A DNA stretch of 64,000 nt from Asticcacaulis sp. MM231 (lineage in GTDB: Bacteria > Pseudomonadota > Alphaproteobacteria > Caulobacterales > Caulobacteraceae). Within the stretch, counting starts at the first letter, position 1, and every line of letters begins with the position of its first letter. This document shows positions 1 through 8,860 of this stretch, one piece after another. A program made the translations under genes and the position numbers. The notes under the pieces are model-generated. The model was not told where the DNA came from and made no database searches. It was given only the letters and a program-made list of their open reading frames with translations. Location of the stretch: positions 2,865,001 through 2,929,000 of the forward strand of contig NZ_OZ075108.1 of the NCBI RefSeq assembly GCF_964186625.1, written 5' to 3'.

Positions 1-36
1 AGCGACAACTTAATCTCGTTATCGAAGAGAGCGGCG

Positions 37-64
37 CTTATACCGCATCATTTTTTAGTGTCAA
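37..64 (-). promoter_or_regulatory. Tandem promoter P3, near-consensus, probably of an rRNA operon off the left edge
   Basis: On the minus strand, a perfect TTGACA (59-64), a 16-bp spacer and TATAAG (37-42), followed by GCGCC. It is the strongest of the three tandem promoters. Stacked strong promoters after a long AT-rich leader are typical of rRNA operons, but no rRNA sequence is in the window, so the target is inferred. Confidence 0.55.
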
Positions 65-153
65 GCGTTTCTTTTCAAAAAGATTTTCTCGACAACCAAC
101 ACCGCTAAACCAACAACCGGAAACGTCCGAAAGCCCTTTCAGCGGAGCGGCGT

Positions 154-181
154 TTCTAGGGAAACACCGCAAACGAGTCAA
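154..181 (-). promoter_or_regulatory. Tandem promoter P2
   Basis: On the minus strand, TTGACT (176-181), a 16-bp spacer and CTAGAA (154-159). It lies 173 bp downstream of P1 and shares its -35 sequence, which argues against a chance match. Confidence 0.45.
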
Positions 182-326
182 CCAGTTTTTTAAAAGAATG
201 TCGTTACCGAAAACTCTAGCAAAACCAATTAATCGCCCCAACCAAAAACCTCTGAAAGACTTAAATCATAACCGTTTCCGGTTCCTCATGTCGTCGCGTC
301 CAAAGCCCCTCAGTCGGGAGACCGGC

Positions 327-354
327 TTCTAAGGATACGGGCGGTGGGAGTCAA
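327..354 (-). promoter_or_regulatory. Tandem promoter P1 (distal)
   Basis: On the minus strand, TTGACT (349-354) and TTAGAA (327-332) are separated by 16 bp. It is the first of three promoters with identical spacing reading toward the left window edge. No credible gene lies between 1 and 395; the 67-codon minus frame at 38-241 shows no family features. Confidence 0.45.
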
Positions 355-395
355 CACGGATTCCGAAATAACTCATCTTATCAACAGAACACGGA

Positions 396-1337
396 CTAAA
401 CGGCGGTTTTCTCTGCCGAAACCGGCGCCGGATAGCTCTCTTTGGGCTTCAGCGCGCCTTTCCAGACAAGCCATGCCACGCCGAGCGACAGAACCACCGA
501 GGTGACAAGGCTGGCCTCGGGGCCAAATTTGCCGCCGGTCAGCCACCAGATAGCGCCAGGCCTATCCATCAAATCGACCACCAAAGGCGCCGCATCGAGT
601 TTCATGCCGCTGACCTCAAGGCCGAAACCAACGCCAAGCAGCCAGTTCCAGGCCGTATGCCAGGCGCAGACCCCCCACAGTGAACGTTCCTGAATGGCAT
701 AGAAGCTGAGAAAAACCGCGACAAGTACGATATTAAGCAGACCAATGATCAACTCCTTAGACATCTCGATATTGCCGGCGTGCAGCAGCGAGAAGATGAT
801 CATGTTGACAACGATGCCCCAGATAATGCCGTGGCGCGAGGCGATGATCTGCAACAGATAACCACGCATGGCGATTTCCTCAGTCGCGCCCTGCACCATG
901 AAGCCGCCGAACAGAGCGATCAGGGGCACGAGCAAGGTCAGACTTGGCGCCCCCCAGAAGCCGGCGCTCTCAATCTGATAACCGCCGAGCAGCCAGATGC
1001 CGCCCACAACGGCGGTGATAAAACCAAAGCCAATGCCAAGGCCACGCAGATAACGCGGCACCGCCTTATCATTGAAACCCAGGACACGCGGACTGCGACG
1101 CTCAAACAACCAGACCCACAAGAAGAAGACCAGAATGACGCCGGCAAAGCCATAGAGTTGGAAGCTGTCGGCCATCCAGTTGATGCCCGGCTGTATGGGA
1201 ATATGAAACACAAGCCCCAGCACCGCCATCGGAATCATGCCCAGCACAATAAAGACGACAGCGAGAAGGATCGCCGCCCAGGTCCAGGTGCGGCGATGCC
1301 GCTCGGTGCGTGGTGCGTAAAGTTCAATGCCAGCCAT
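396..1337 (-). CDS. CPBP family intramembrane glutamic endopeptidase
   Basis: Multi-pass membrane protein of 313 residues with the CPBP (CAAX protease/bacteriocin-processing, Abi) signature. EExxxR lies at residues 153-158, a second-motif His at 186 (LLHAGN) and a third His at 227 (WHTAWN), all in predicted membrane helices of the C-terminal half. Start chosen at ATG 1337, which has AAAGGGGC just upstream; the frame stays open 13 codons further to 1376 without a better ribosome site. Family members cleave prenylated or small peptide substrates within the membrane; the substrate here is unknown. The gene stands alone, 65 bp downstream of the next minus-strand gene. Confidence 0.85.
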   Translation of the reverse strand: MAGIELYAPRTERHRRTWTWAAILLAVVFIVLGMIPMAVLGLVFHIPIQPGINWMADSFQLYGFAGVILVFFLWVWLFERRSPRVLGFNDKAVPRYLRGLGIGFGFITAVVGGIWLLGGYQIESAGFWGAPSLTLLVPLIALFGGFMVQGATEEIAMRGYLLQIIASRHGIIWGIVVNMIIFSLLHAGNIEMSKELIIGLLNIVLVAVFLSFYAIQERSLWGVCAWHTAWNWLLGVGFGLEVSGMKLDAAPLVVDLMDRPGAIWWLTGGKFGPEASLVTSVVLSLGVAWLVWKGALKPKESYPAPVSAEKTAV

Positions 1338-1401
1338 GATCAGCCCCTTTGTCAATTTGGCGTCACGTTTCCACAATGACGCCTAACATGGTGTTAAGCC
1401 G

Positions 1402-1752
1402 CTACAGTTTGAGTCCAAATCGCGGACCGATCAGCGTCATGGCCAGGTAGAGCGTGACCGTCAGCCCGCATCCCGCCAGCAGCGCCGGATAAAACGACAT
1501 GCCCTTGCGCAGCAAAAACGGAATGAGCAGGAACATCGGCAGCGACGGCAGGACATACCAGAAGGTGCCCTCGGCATGTTGCGCCATGCGTTCGATATCC
1601 TGCGTATCACGCCATAGCCACAGCATTCCCAGGATCGAGATCAGCGGCAGGGACGCCACCAGCGCGCCAAACCCCGGCCAGCGCTTGGCGATTTCGGAAA
1701 CGGCGGCAATGATCAGCCCCGATAAACCGGCCTTGATAAGGAGATAGAGCAT
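1402..1752 (-). CDS. DUF3147 family small membrane protein
   Basis: A 116-residue protein with four predicted membrane helices and the conserved early segment KRWPGFGALVASLPLISIL typical of DUF3147. Function is unknown for the family. Its start lies 9 bp after the stop of the hydrolase gene upstream (1762-2586), so the two are probably co-transcribed. Confidence 0.8.
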   Translation of the reverse strand: MLYLLIKAGLSGLIIAAVSEIAKRWPGFGALVASLPLISILGMLWLWRDTQDIERMAQHAEGTFWYVLPSLPMFLLIPFLLRKGMSFYPALLAGCGLTVTLYLAMTLIGPRFGLKL

Positions 1753-1761
1753 GCCCCTCGC

Positions 1762-2586
1762 CTATTTCTGCCTAAGTTCGGCCGCAGCGCCCGCCGGCAG
1801 GCTGATTGTGACATCGCTGCCCAGGATTTCGTGGCCGAGGAACTGGCGTGTCACGTCCGAGGCCAGCGCGAACCTGACCGGATCGGCGCCACTGATCAGC
1901 TCATGCCCGCCGCCCTTGATGATAAGCGCGTAGCTTTCCTTCACCGTGGTGCCCTCGAACGGCAGCAGATGATCGTGCCAGTCGGTCACAAACCCCGGCA
2001 CGGTATCGGCGTCACCCGTCACCATCAGCAGAGGCGCTTTCAGCGTGGAATAGGAGGTCGGGTTGATCAGGCTGGGGATCGCACCGGGGCTGGAGAAGCA
2101 CACCACCGCCTTGACATCCGGCGTATAAAGCGGCGCCACATAGTCCAGTCCGCCGCCCAGCATCAGGGCGAACAGTGAACCGTAGCTGTGGCCGGCGGCG
2201 ATCTGCGGCAGGTCCTTGTAGGCCGATTTAGCATAGGCCGCGACGGCCGCCATGTCGGCGATGCGCTGCGGAAAGCTGGATTGCAGCGTGGCGCGCTTGT
2301 CTTCGGGGATCTTGACGGAATCGGTATGGAGCGGCGCCAGCACGGCGAAGCCCTGTTTCAGCAGGAACGCGCCCATCTTGTCATACTGTTCGGGCCAACT
2401 GCCCCCGCCATGCGAGAAAAGGACCACCCCGCGCGGATTGGGCACATTGCGGCTGATCACCCGCACAACGCGGCCATCGGCCAGCGGCAGGTCGAAATCG
2501 TTGGCGGTGACCTGCGCCCGCGTAAGCGAAGGCGCAAGGGCGGTGGAAGCAAACGCGGTCAGCAAGGCGCGGCGGTCGAGGGCCAT
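1762..2586 (-). CDS. Exported alpha/beta-hydrolase
   Basis: A 274-residue alpha/beta-hydrolase fold protein. The N-terminus (LDRRALLTAFASTALAPSL...) resembles a Tat-type signal peptide, so export is likely. The oxyanion region SHGGGSW is at 58-64, the nucleophile elbow GHSYG at 132-136 (Ser134), a candidate acid Asp at 192-194 and the candidate catalytic His at 228 (GGGHEL). The substrate cannot be told; the fold suits esterase or dienelactone-hydrolase-like activity. It is first in a two-gene run with the DUF3147 gene. Confidence 0.8.
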   Translation of the reverse strand: MALDRRALLTAFASTALAPSLTRAQVTANDFDLPLADGRVVRVISRNVPNPRGVVLFSHGGGSWPEQYDKMGAFLLKQGFAVLAPLHTDSVKIPEDKRATLQSSFPQRIADMAAVAAYAKSAYKDLPQIAAGHSYGSLFALMLGGGLDYVAPLYTPDVKAVVCFSSPGAIPSLINPTSYSTLKAPLLMVTGDADTVPGFVTDWHDHLLPFEGTTVKESYALIIKGGGHELISGADPVRFALASDVTRQFLGHEILGSDVTISLPAGAAAELRQK

Positions 2587-2650
2587 GGGCGTGTCCTTTT
2601 CGTTTCAAAGAACAGGTAACACCGGGATTCGCCCACTGACCAGACGCAAT

Positions 2651-3430
2651 CTACTCTTTTTCACCCTGTTCCTTCGCCAGACGCGCCAGAACGCGCCCGC
2701 GCCCCTTGGTCAGTGCCGTCACCACGCCGCGCCAGGTGCGCACCTCCTGCTCGGTCAGGCCGGCGCGATTGAAGACGGCGCGCAGGTTACGCACCACCGA
2801 CGGACGCTTTTCCAACGGGAAGAAGAAGCCCGATGTGTCGAGTTCGGCTTCGAGATGCTCATAGAGGCCGGTGACGAATTTCATGTCGGCCGGTGGGTCC
2901 ATATTGCGCGTGAAGGCCGCATCCGGCGTATCCATCACCTGCAGGCGCCATTCGTAGGCGACGATATTGACCGCCTGCGCCAGATTGAGCGACTGGAACT
3001 TGGGATCGACCGGGATGGTGACGATATAGTGCGCGTTGGAAAGATCGTTAGTTTCCAGCCCCATGCGTTCGGCGCCAAAGAGAAGCCCCGTCTTCAGGCC
3101 TTCGCGGCTGATCTTCATGGCGTCAGCAGCACAGGCGCGCGGCGTGATCACCGGCAGATGAACTTCGCGGTTGCGCGCCGTGGTGGCGTAAACAACCTGC
3201 AGGTCAGCCACGGCATCGGCCAGGGTGTCATAAACCTTGGCGTCGTTCAGCGGCCATTCAGCACCGGAACTCAAGGCCCAGGCGCGTTCCTGCGGCCAGC
3301 CGTCACGCGGCGCCACCAGACGCAGCTCGGTCAGGCCGAAATTGCCCATGACCCGCGCCACGGCGCCGATGTTTTCGGCCATCTGCGGACGGTCAAGGAT
3401 GATGCAGGGAAGAAGGGGTTGATCTGTCAT
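2651..3430 (-). CDS. trmJ: tRNA (cytidine/uridine-32-2'-O)-methyltransferase, TrmJ type
   Basis: A 259-residue SPOUT (SpoU/TrmH) methyltransferase. All three knot motifs are visible: RPQMAENIGAVARVM at 14-28, LFGAERMGL at 117-125 and SLNLAQAVNIVAYEW at 147-161. These are the TrmJ arrangement, which 2'-O-methylates position 32 of tRNA anticodon loops using S-adenosylmethionine. The C-terminal 90 residues form the extra helical domain seen in TrmJ. A related rRNA or tRNA SpoU enzyme is the main alternative. Confidence 0.85.
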   Translation of the reverse strand: MTDQPLLPCIILDRPQMAENIGAVARVMGNFGLTELRLVAPRDGWPQERAWALSSGAEWPLNDAKVYDTLADAVADLQVVYATTARNREVHLPVITPRACAADAMKISREGLKTGLLFGAERMGLETNDLSNAHYIVTIPVDPKFQSLNLAQAVNIVAYEWRLQVMDTPDAAFTRNMDPPADMKFVTGLYEHLEAELDTSGFFFPLEKRPSVVRNLRAVFNRAGLTEQEVRTWRGVVTALTKGRGRVLARLAKEQGEKE

Positions 3431-3476
3431 GCGCGCCTTATAGCGCGTGCGCGGTTCAGGTCAATTCACCAGCGCC

Positions 3477-3599
3477 TTACCAGCGTTCGCGGATCGCCAG
3501 AAACACCAGAAGAACCAACGCCAGCGGCAGGAGCGCTATGGCGCGGGCGGTGTCGCCCCAATCGCGGCGGCTGCGGACTTCGTATGTTAACCCGGTCAT
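3477..3599 (-). CDS. Small single-pass membrane protein, 40 aa
   Basis: Starting at ATG 3599, preceded by AGAGGG with 7-8 bases spacing, the frame encodes 40 residues: a polar, charged first half (with RSRRDWGD) and one hydrophobic helix ending in RERW. The frame is open upstream to 3731, but that part lacks coding character. No family is recognised. It is divergent from the amber-interrupted ORF at 3731. Confidence 0.5.
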   Translation of the reverse strand: MTGLTYEVRSRRDWGDTARAIALLPLALVLLVFLAIRERW

Positions 3600-3730
3600 T
3601 TCGGCACCCTCTGTGTTATTTGGAGGCAACCTTGCAAAGCCTGCGCCAACACCGTCCGGCGGCATGAATGTTTTCGCATTCCGCAAATACCGTATATAGA
3701 GAATAGCGACAGTACATGCAGGGGGATGCA

Positions 3731-4015
3731 ATGGCGGATGCTTGGCTGCTGACCTATCAGCTTTATGAGAAAACGGCGTTGTGGTTCAACATCGGCTTCC
3801 TGATCTGCGGGGCGATCGCCGGCGTCAAACTTTACCGCTATCTGTAGGGCAAGGCGCCGTGGTGGTCGCGCCTCTGGTGGAGCTTTGATACCTTCTGGTT
3901 CTGGCTGCCGGGAGATAATCCCGTTAAAGAGCGGGAAGACGCGGAAGAAGACCACAAACGCTTCCTTGAGCGCCGACAAAACCGCAAGCCCGGCAACCTA
4001 ACCGACGAAATGTAG
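3731..4015 (+). pseudogene. Small membrane protein ORF interrupted by an in-frame TAG
   Basis: ATG 3731 follows a purine run (GGGGG at 3721-3725). The frame codes 38 residues with one membrane helix (NIGFLICGAIAGVKLYRYL), meets TAG at 3845-3847, then continues in the same frame for 55 codons to TAG 4013-4015. The second half is strongly protein-like: aromatic WWSRLWWSFDTFWFWLPGDN, then a charged tail. The two halves look like one 94-codon gene. The codon may be a nonsense mutation, a sequencing error or a readthrough site. No family recognised. Confidence 0.5.
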
Positions 4016-4036
4016 TCCCCTCCCCACAGGCGAAAT

Positions 4037-4064
4037 TTGAGCTATTTGCGCCGCAAGATAATTC
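4037..4064 (+). promoter_or_regulatory. Candidate icd promoter
   Basis: TTGAGC (4037-4042), a 16-bp spacer and TAATTC (4059-4064), about 80 bp before the icd start. The fit to consensus is moderate. Confidence 0.3.
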
Positions 4065-4143
4065 GTTTATAGCACCTGCCGTTAGCGACGGCTCCGACCC
4101 TGTGCGTCCTGCCGCCAGCTCCCGTTTGGAAAAGGATTCTGTA

Positions 4144-5358
4144 ATGGCTAAAATCAAGGTGGCGAACCCGGTTGTCGATATCGACGGCGACGAAATGACC
4201 CGCATCATCTGGCAGTGGATCAAGGACAAGCTGATCCACCCCTATCTCGATATCGACCTGCAATATTTCGACCTCGGCATGGAAAACCGCGACGCGACCG
4301 ACGATCAGGTCACCATCGATGCCGCCGAAGCCATCAAGGCCTGCGGCGTCGGCGTCAAGTGCGCCACCATCACGCCTGACGAAGCCCGCGTGAAGGAATT
4401 CAGCCTGAAGAAGATGTGGAAGTCGCCCAACGGCACCATCCGCAACATCCTGGGCGGCGTCGTTTTCCGTGAGCCGATCATCTGCAAGAACGTGCCGCGC
4501 CTCGTGCCCGGCTGGACCCAGCCGATCGTCGTTGGCCGTCATGCCTTCGGCGACCAGTACAAGGCCACCGATTTCCTCGTCCCCGGCCCCGGCAAGCTGA
4601 CGATGAAGTTCGTCGGTGACGACGGCAAGGAAATGGACTTTGAGGTCTTCAAGTTCCCCAGCGCCGGCGTGGCCATGGGCATGTACAACCTCGACAACTC
4701 GATCCGCGATTTCGCCCATGCCTGCTTCGCTTACGGCCTGTCGCGCGGCTATCCGGTTTACCTGTCGACCAAGAACACCATCCTGAAAGCCTATGACGGC
4801 CGCTTCAAGGACATCTTCGCCGAAATCTACGCCGCCGAATACGAAGACAAGTTCAAGGCTGCCGGCCTGCACTACGAGCACCGCCTGATCGACGACATGG
4901 TCGCCGCGGCGCTCAAGTGGTCGGGCGGTTACCTCTGGGCCTGTAAGAACTATGACGGCGACGTCCAGTCCGACACCGTGGCGCAAGGCTATGGCTCGCT
5001 CGGCCTGATGACCTCGGCCCTGGTCACGCCCGATGGCAAGATCATGGAAGCCGAAGCCGCCCACGGCACCGTGACACGCCACTTCCGCCAGCACCAGAAG
5101 GGTGAAGCCACCTCGACCAATTCGATGGCCTCGATCTTCGCCTGGACACAAGGCCTGAAGCACCGCGCCAAGCTCGACGGCAATGCCGAGCTGACCAAGT
5201 TCGCCGAAACCCTGGAAAAGGTCTGCGTCGATACGGTCGAAGCCGGCTTCATGACCAAGGATCTGGCGCTGCTCGTCGGCCCGTCGCAAGGCTGGCTGAC
5301 CACCGAGGGCTTCCTCGACAAGATCAGCGAAAACCTGACCAAGGCCCTGGCTGCCTAA
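4144..5358 (+). CDS. icd: NADP-dependent isocitrate dehydrogenase
   Basis: A 404-residue homodimeric-type NADP isocitrate dehydrogenase, which oxidatively decarboxylates isocitrate to 2-oxoglutarate in the cytosolic TCA cycle. The substrate segment KSPNGTIRN has Ser94 and Arg100, with further Arg at 109 and 132. The DGDEMTR start and the overall sequence are of the eukaryote-like (type II) subfamily common in alphaproteobacteria. Start ATG 4144 has AAAAGGA upstream; an in-frame ATG at 4102 would add 14 non-conserved residues. A strong intrinsic terminator follows at 5433. Confidence 0.97.
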   Translation: MAKIKVANPVVDIDGDEMTRIIWQWIKDKLIHPYLDIDLQYFDLGMENRDATDDQVTIDAAEAIKACGVGVKCATITPDEARVKEFSLKKMWKSPNGTIRNILGGVVFREPIICKNVPRLVPGWTQPIVVGRHAFGDQYKATDFLVPGPGKLTMKFVGDDGKEMDFEVFKFPSAGVAMGMYNLDNSIRDFAHACFAYGLSRGYPVYLSTKNTILKAYDGRFKDIFAEIYAAEYEDKFKAAGLHYEHRLIDDMVAAALKWSGGYLWACKNYDGDVQSDTVAQGYGSLGLMTSALVTPDGKIMEAEAAHGTVTRHFRQHQKGEATSTNSMASIFAWTQGLKHRAKLDGNAELTKFAETLEKVCVDTVEAGFMTKDLALLVGPSQGWLTTEGFLDKISENLTKALAA

Positions 5359-5360
5359 GC

Positions 5361-5427
5361 CTCTTGTACCTCCCCATCTCCGATGGGAGGGGGACCGCGC
5401 CCGAAGGGCGTGGTGGTGGGGTATGTT
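5361..5427 (+). repeat. Palindromic intergenic repeat, family A, copy 1
   Basis: Head TGTACCTCCCC, inner palindrome CTCC...GGGAGGGGGACC, then GTGGTGGTGGGGT at the tail. The same head-palindrome-tail layout recurs at 8861, 11063, 35678 (inverted), 35769 and 44942 (inverted). It lies directly after the icd stop. Confidence 0.8.
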
Positions 5428-5432
5428 ACTTT

Positions 5433-5465
5433 AAAAAGCCGCCGGTTCATGCCGGCGGCTTTTTT
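5433..5465 (+). terminator. Intrinsic terminator of icd
   Basis: Perfect stem GCCGCCGG/CCGGCGGC (5438-5445 and 5452-5459), loop TTCATG, flanked by A5 and a T6 tail. It could work on both strands. Confidence 0.9.
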
Positions 5466-5540
5466 CATGCAGAGGCTAAAACCGCGCGTTGACGCCCGCC
5501 AGCCGAACTGGAATAGTCGGCTTAAATACAGGGAAAGATC

Positions 5541-6677
5541 ATGCAATTCATTGCGGCTCTATTATCGGGTATCGTGCTGGCCGGCGCCGCACAGGCGGAA
5601 ACACGCCTTGAGTTTGCCCCGCAAAAAAATGATAACTATTTCTGGCAACTGCCCGTCTATACCGGTGGTCGTACGGCCCTGGAGACCTATATTTCAGTGG
5701 ATTTCCCTTACGGACCTTACCAAGTACATCAGTGGCCCGGAACCTATTATGAAACGACCTTCACCGGCCCAGAGGTCTATTTTGCCCTGAGTGATAACGC
5801 CAACATCCTCTCGGTCAGTGTCGATGACGTCCTCTTAGGTAAGCTCAGCAAGCCGGGAAGCCGCATATATCGCGTCTCAGGTCTCAGCAACGCCCCTCAC
5901 CGTATTCGCATTGAGCGGAACACCGAAACCCAAAATGAAAAAGGCGGTTTTCACGGTTTCGATCTGCCGAACTTCAAACCTGGGGCCGTTATGCCTCCCC
6001 AGCCTCCGCTGTTGCCGCGCACGCGCCAGATCGAGTTCATCGGCAATTCCTACACCGTGGGCTACGGCAATACCGCCGGCAAACGCCAGTGCACCAAGGA
6101 CGAACTGTGGGCCACCACCGATACGCAACAGGCTTTCGGTCCTTTGACCGCCAAACACTACAACGCTGATTACCAGATCAACGCCTTTTCCGGCCGCGGC
6201 ATCGTGCGTAACTATGACGGCTTCATCGGCGATACCCTGCCCGCGCTCTATCCTTACGCCCTCTATGATGGCAAGACCGAATATCATGATCCGCTTTGGC
6301 AGCCGCAGCTCATCGTCATCGCGCTCGGCACCAACGATTTCTCCACGCCCGTCCATGCCGGCGAAAAGTGGAAGACTGAGGCTGAACTGATTGCGGATTA
6401 CGAAGCAACTTATGTCAATTTCGTCAAATCCCTGCGCACGAAGAACCCGGATGCGGCCGTCCTGCTGATCTCCTACGATCCGGCCACTACGCCGCAAATC
6501 ACCACCGTACGTGACCGCCTGAAGGCCCAAGGCGATGCCAAGGTCGATTTCCTTGAGATCACCGGCTTCACCAAGAACGCCTGCGATTATCACCCCGATA
6601 CCGACGATGACCGCAAGATCAGCCAAACCCTGATCGCATACCTCGACGCTCATCCCGCATTCTGGCAAGGCAAATAA
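5541..6677 (+). CDS. CE2-type SGNH esterase, paralogue 1 (GNS variant)
   Basis: A 378-residue exported protein (signal peptide 1-19, cut after AQA). Residues about 55-145 match the CE2 N-terminal jelly roll (HQWPGTYYETTF, then a NILSVSVDD strand). The SGNH domain follows: block I is GNSYTVGYGN with Ser170, block III GTND at 263-266, and CDYHPD with His351. CE2 enzymes remove acetyl groups from plant polysaccharides such as xylan or mannan. Asn replaces the usual Asp of the GDS motif. It is followed 1 bp later by a second paralogue, so both are co-transcribed. Confidence 0.85.
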   Translation: MQFIAALLSGIVLAGAAQAETRLEFAPQKNDNYFWQLPVYTGGRTALETYISVDFPYGPYQVHQWPGTYYETTFTGPEVYFALSDNANILSVSVDDVLLGKLSKPGSRIYRVSGLSNAPHRIRIERNTETQNEKGGFHGFDLPNFKPGAVMPPQPPLLPRTRQIEFIGNSYTVGYGNTAGKRQCTKDELWATTDTQQAFGPLTAKHYNADYQINAFSGRGIVRNYDGFIGDTLPALYPYALYDGKTEYHDPLWQPQLIVIALGTNDFSTPVHAGEKWKTEAELIADYEATYVNFVKSLRTKNPDAAVLLISYDPATTPQITTVRDRLKAQGDAKVDFLEITGFTKNACDYHPDTDDDRKISQTLIAYLDAHPAFWQGK

Positions 6678-6678
6678 T

Positions 6679-7785
6679 ATGCGTCTTTTCAACGCGCTCC
6701 TGCTCAGCGGCACGCTTCTGGCCAGCGCCGCCCAGGCCGGAACGCCGATCGGTTATCCCCTGCCCCTGCATATCGGCGGCCGCGTGGCGCCCGTTGGCGC
6801 CGATCCGGCGCAAGGCTATATCCACCAGTGGCCGGGCACCTATTTCGAGGGCCGCTTCAAGGGCAAGGAGATATCGCTGCGCCTGAACGACAAGACCAAT
6901 ATCCTCAATGTCTATGTCGATGGCCAGAAGGTGCAGACCGTCAACCGCCCCGGCGAAGGCGATATCGTGCTTGGCCCCTTCGCCGATACCGAACACACCA
7001 TCCGCATCGAGAAGCTGACCGAGTCGGCCTCAAGCTCGGCGCAATTCACCGGTCTGTTCGTGGCCGATGCTGATGATGTCCGTCCCGCGCCGGAGCCTTC
7101 GCCACGCCGCATCGAGTTCATCGGCGACAGCTATACCGTAGGCTACGGCAACACCTCGTCCACCCGCACCTGCCCCGGCGATCAGGTCTGGGCCACCACC
7201 AACACCCAGGCCGCCTTCGGGCCGGTCACCGCCAAGCATTTCAAGGCCGATTACCGCGTCAACGCCATTTCCGGCCGCGGCATCGTGCGCAACTACAATG
7301 GCGGCGAAGGCCTGCCCCTACCGCAAGCCTATCCGAACGCCCTCAATCTGACAGGCCCCGGCCTCACCGTGACCGCCTCGCCTGTCTCTGATGACTGGAA
7401 CCCGCAGGTCATCGTCATCGGCCTCGGCGCCAACGATTTCACCACGCCCCTGCATGGCGGCGAGGTGTGGACCACGCGCGACGAACTGCACAGCGATTAC
7501 GAGCAGACCTATGTCGCGTTCGTGCAGTCCCTGCGCGGCAAATATCCCGGTGCTTATTTCATCCTGATGGCCACCGATCAGGCCAATGGCGAGATCCTGT
7601 CCGAGGTCAAAAAGGTACTCGCCACCTTGCGCGCATCGGGTGAGAGCCGCATCGATTTCTTACCCATGAACGGCCTAAGTTTTGGCGGGTGCGACTGGCA
7701 CCCGACCACGGCGGACGATACTCAGGTGGCGAACAGCCTGATCGGTTTCCTAGAGGCCCGGCCGGAGATATGGGACAACCAATAA
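6679..7785 (+). CDS. CE2-type SGNH esterase, paralogue 2 (canonical motifs)
   Basis: A 368-residue secreted esterase (signal peptide about 1-20) of the same CE2 architecture: jelly-roll domain with HQWPGTYFEGRF near 49-60, then an SGNH domain with GDSYTVGYGN (Ser151), GANDF, and GCDWHP (His341). Of the three paralogues only this one keeps both the GDS block and Asp in the DxHP block. It starts 1 bp after paralogue 1 and ends 3 bp before the metallopeptidase gene. It probably deacetylates hemicellulose in the periplasm or outside the cell. Confidence 0.87.
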   Translation: MRLFNALLLSGTLLASAAQAGTPIGYPLPLHIGGRVAPVGADPAQGYIHQWPGTYFEGRFKGKEISLRLNDKTNILNVYVDGQKVQTVNRPGEGDIVLGPFADTEHTIRIEKLTESASSSAQFTGLFVADADDVRPAPEPSPRRIEFIGDSYTVGYGNTSSTRTCPGDQVWATTNTQAAFGPVTAKHFKADYRVNAISGRGIVRNYNGGEGLPLPQAYPNALNLTGPGLTVTASPVSDDWNPQVIVIGLGANDFTTPLHGGEVWTTRDELHSDYEQTYVAFVQSLRGKYPGAYFILMATDQANGEILSEVKKVLATLRASGESRIDFLPMNGLSFGGCDWHPTTADDTQVANSLIGFLEARPEIWDNQ

Positions 7786-7788
7786 GCT

Positions 7789-8856
7789 ATGAAACTTTTT
7801 CGCTGCGATAACTGCGGAAATTCGATCTATTTCGAGAACCGGTCCTGCCTCAAATGCGGTTTACGCCTGGGCTTCGTCTGCGAAGAAATCAGCCTTCACG
7901 CCATGCAGCCCGACGCCAACCATGCCGATCGCTGGCGCCGCGTCGATCAGCAGCAGTTCGTCTATCGCTTCTGCCCCAACGCCGCTTTCGATGTCTGCAA
8001 CTGGCTGGTGCGCGATGACAGCGACGAGGCCTTTTGCACCGCCTGCCGTTACAATGGACTGGTGCCCAATGCGAAAAGCAGGGAGGGCCTGCGCCGCTGG
8101 CGCGCCATCTCCGACGCCCAGCGCCACCTGTTCTATTCGTTCCTGCGCTGGGATTTGCCGCGTCCCTCGCGCAAGGAAGATCCGATCGGCGGGCTTCGCT
8201 TCGATCTGAAGGACGACAAGATCAATCCGGACGGCTCGTGCCAGCCGGTGCTGATCGGCCACGATGAGGGCCATATCGTCATCCGCACCGCCGAGGCCGA
8301 CGACCCGACGCGCGAACAGCAGCGCGCCATGATGAACGAGCCTTACCGCACCCTGCTTGGTCACTTCCGCCACGAGACCGGCCACTTCATCTGGAACAAG
8401 ATGGTGCGCGATGCCGGCAAGACCGAGAGTTTCCGCGCCGTTTTCGGTGACGAGAGCGTCGATTACGACGAGGCGCTGAAGCGTCATTACACGCGGGGGC
8501 CCAGGCCCGGCTGGGGTTCCAGCTATATCAGCTATTACGCCACCACCCATCCGTGGGAGGATTTCGCAGAGTGCTTCGCCCATGTGCTGCATATCATCAA
8601 TTCACTGGAGACAGCGCACATGTTCGGGATAGCGCTGGCGCCCATGTCACACGATTTCCTGGCGGCGCACGCGAACTTCGATCCCTATTCGGTGCTCGAT
8701 TTCGAACGCATCGCCGAGGTGTGGATACCGCTCAGCCTGGCGCTCAACACCATCCACCACTCGATGGGCGAGCGCGATCTTTATCCCTTTATCCTGACCC
8801 CGGTGATCAAGGGCAAACTGGCCTATGTCCACAGCCTGCTGACGCGGCAGATCTAG
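7789..8856 (+). CDS. Putative zinc-binding metallopeptidase with N-terminal zinc ribbon
   Basis: A 355-residue protein without a signal peptide. The N-terminal ribbon has Cys at 6, 9, 20 and 23 (CDNCG...CLKCG), a second Cys cluster includes 62, 70, 83 and 86, and the gluzincin-like HETGH is at 195-199. WEDFAECFAH downstream may supply the third ligand. This matches the family annotated as putative zinc-binding metallopeptidase (zinc-ribbon plus HExxH), substrate unknown. It sits between esterase paralogues 2 and 3, 3 bp after paralogue 2, so it is in the same transcript although its role with esterases is unclear. Confidence 0.8.
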   Translation: MKLFRCDNCGNSIYFENRSCLKCGLRLGFVCEEISLHAMQPDANHADRWRRVDQQQFVYRFCPNAAFDVCNWLVRDDSDEAFCTACRYNGLVPNAKSREGLRRWRAISDAQRHLFYSFLRWDLPRPSRKEDPIGGLRFDLKDDKINPDGSCQPVLIGHDEGHIVIRTAEADDPTREQQRAMMNEPYRTLLGHFRHETGHFIWNKMVRDAGKTESFRAVFGDESVDYDEALKRHYTRGPRPGWGSSYISYYATTHPWEDFAECFAHVLHIINSLETAHMFGIALAPMSHDFLAAHANFDPYSVLDFERIAEVWIPLSLALNTIHHSMGERDLYPFILTPVIKGKLAYVHSLLTRQI

Positions 8857-8860
8857 CCCC

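Noticed and set aside
38..241. 67-codon minus ORF
   Set aside because: Overlaps the tandem promoters and has no ribosome site or recognisable sequence.
2252..3667. 471-codon plus ORF
   Set aside because: Runs antisense across the hydrolase and trmJ genes; no coding character.
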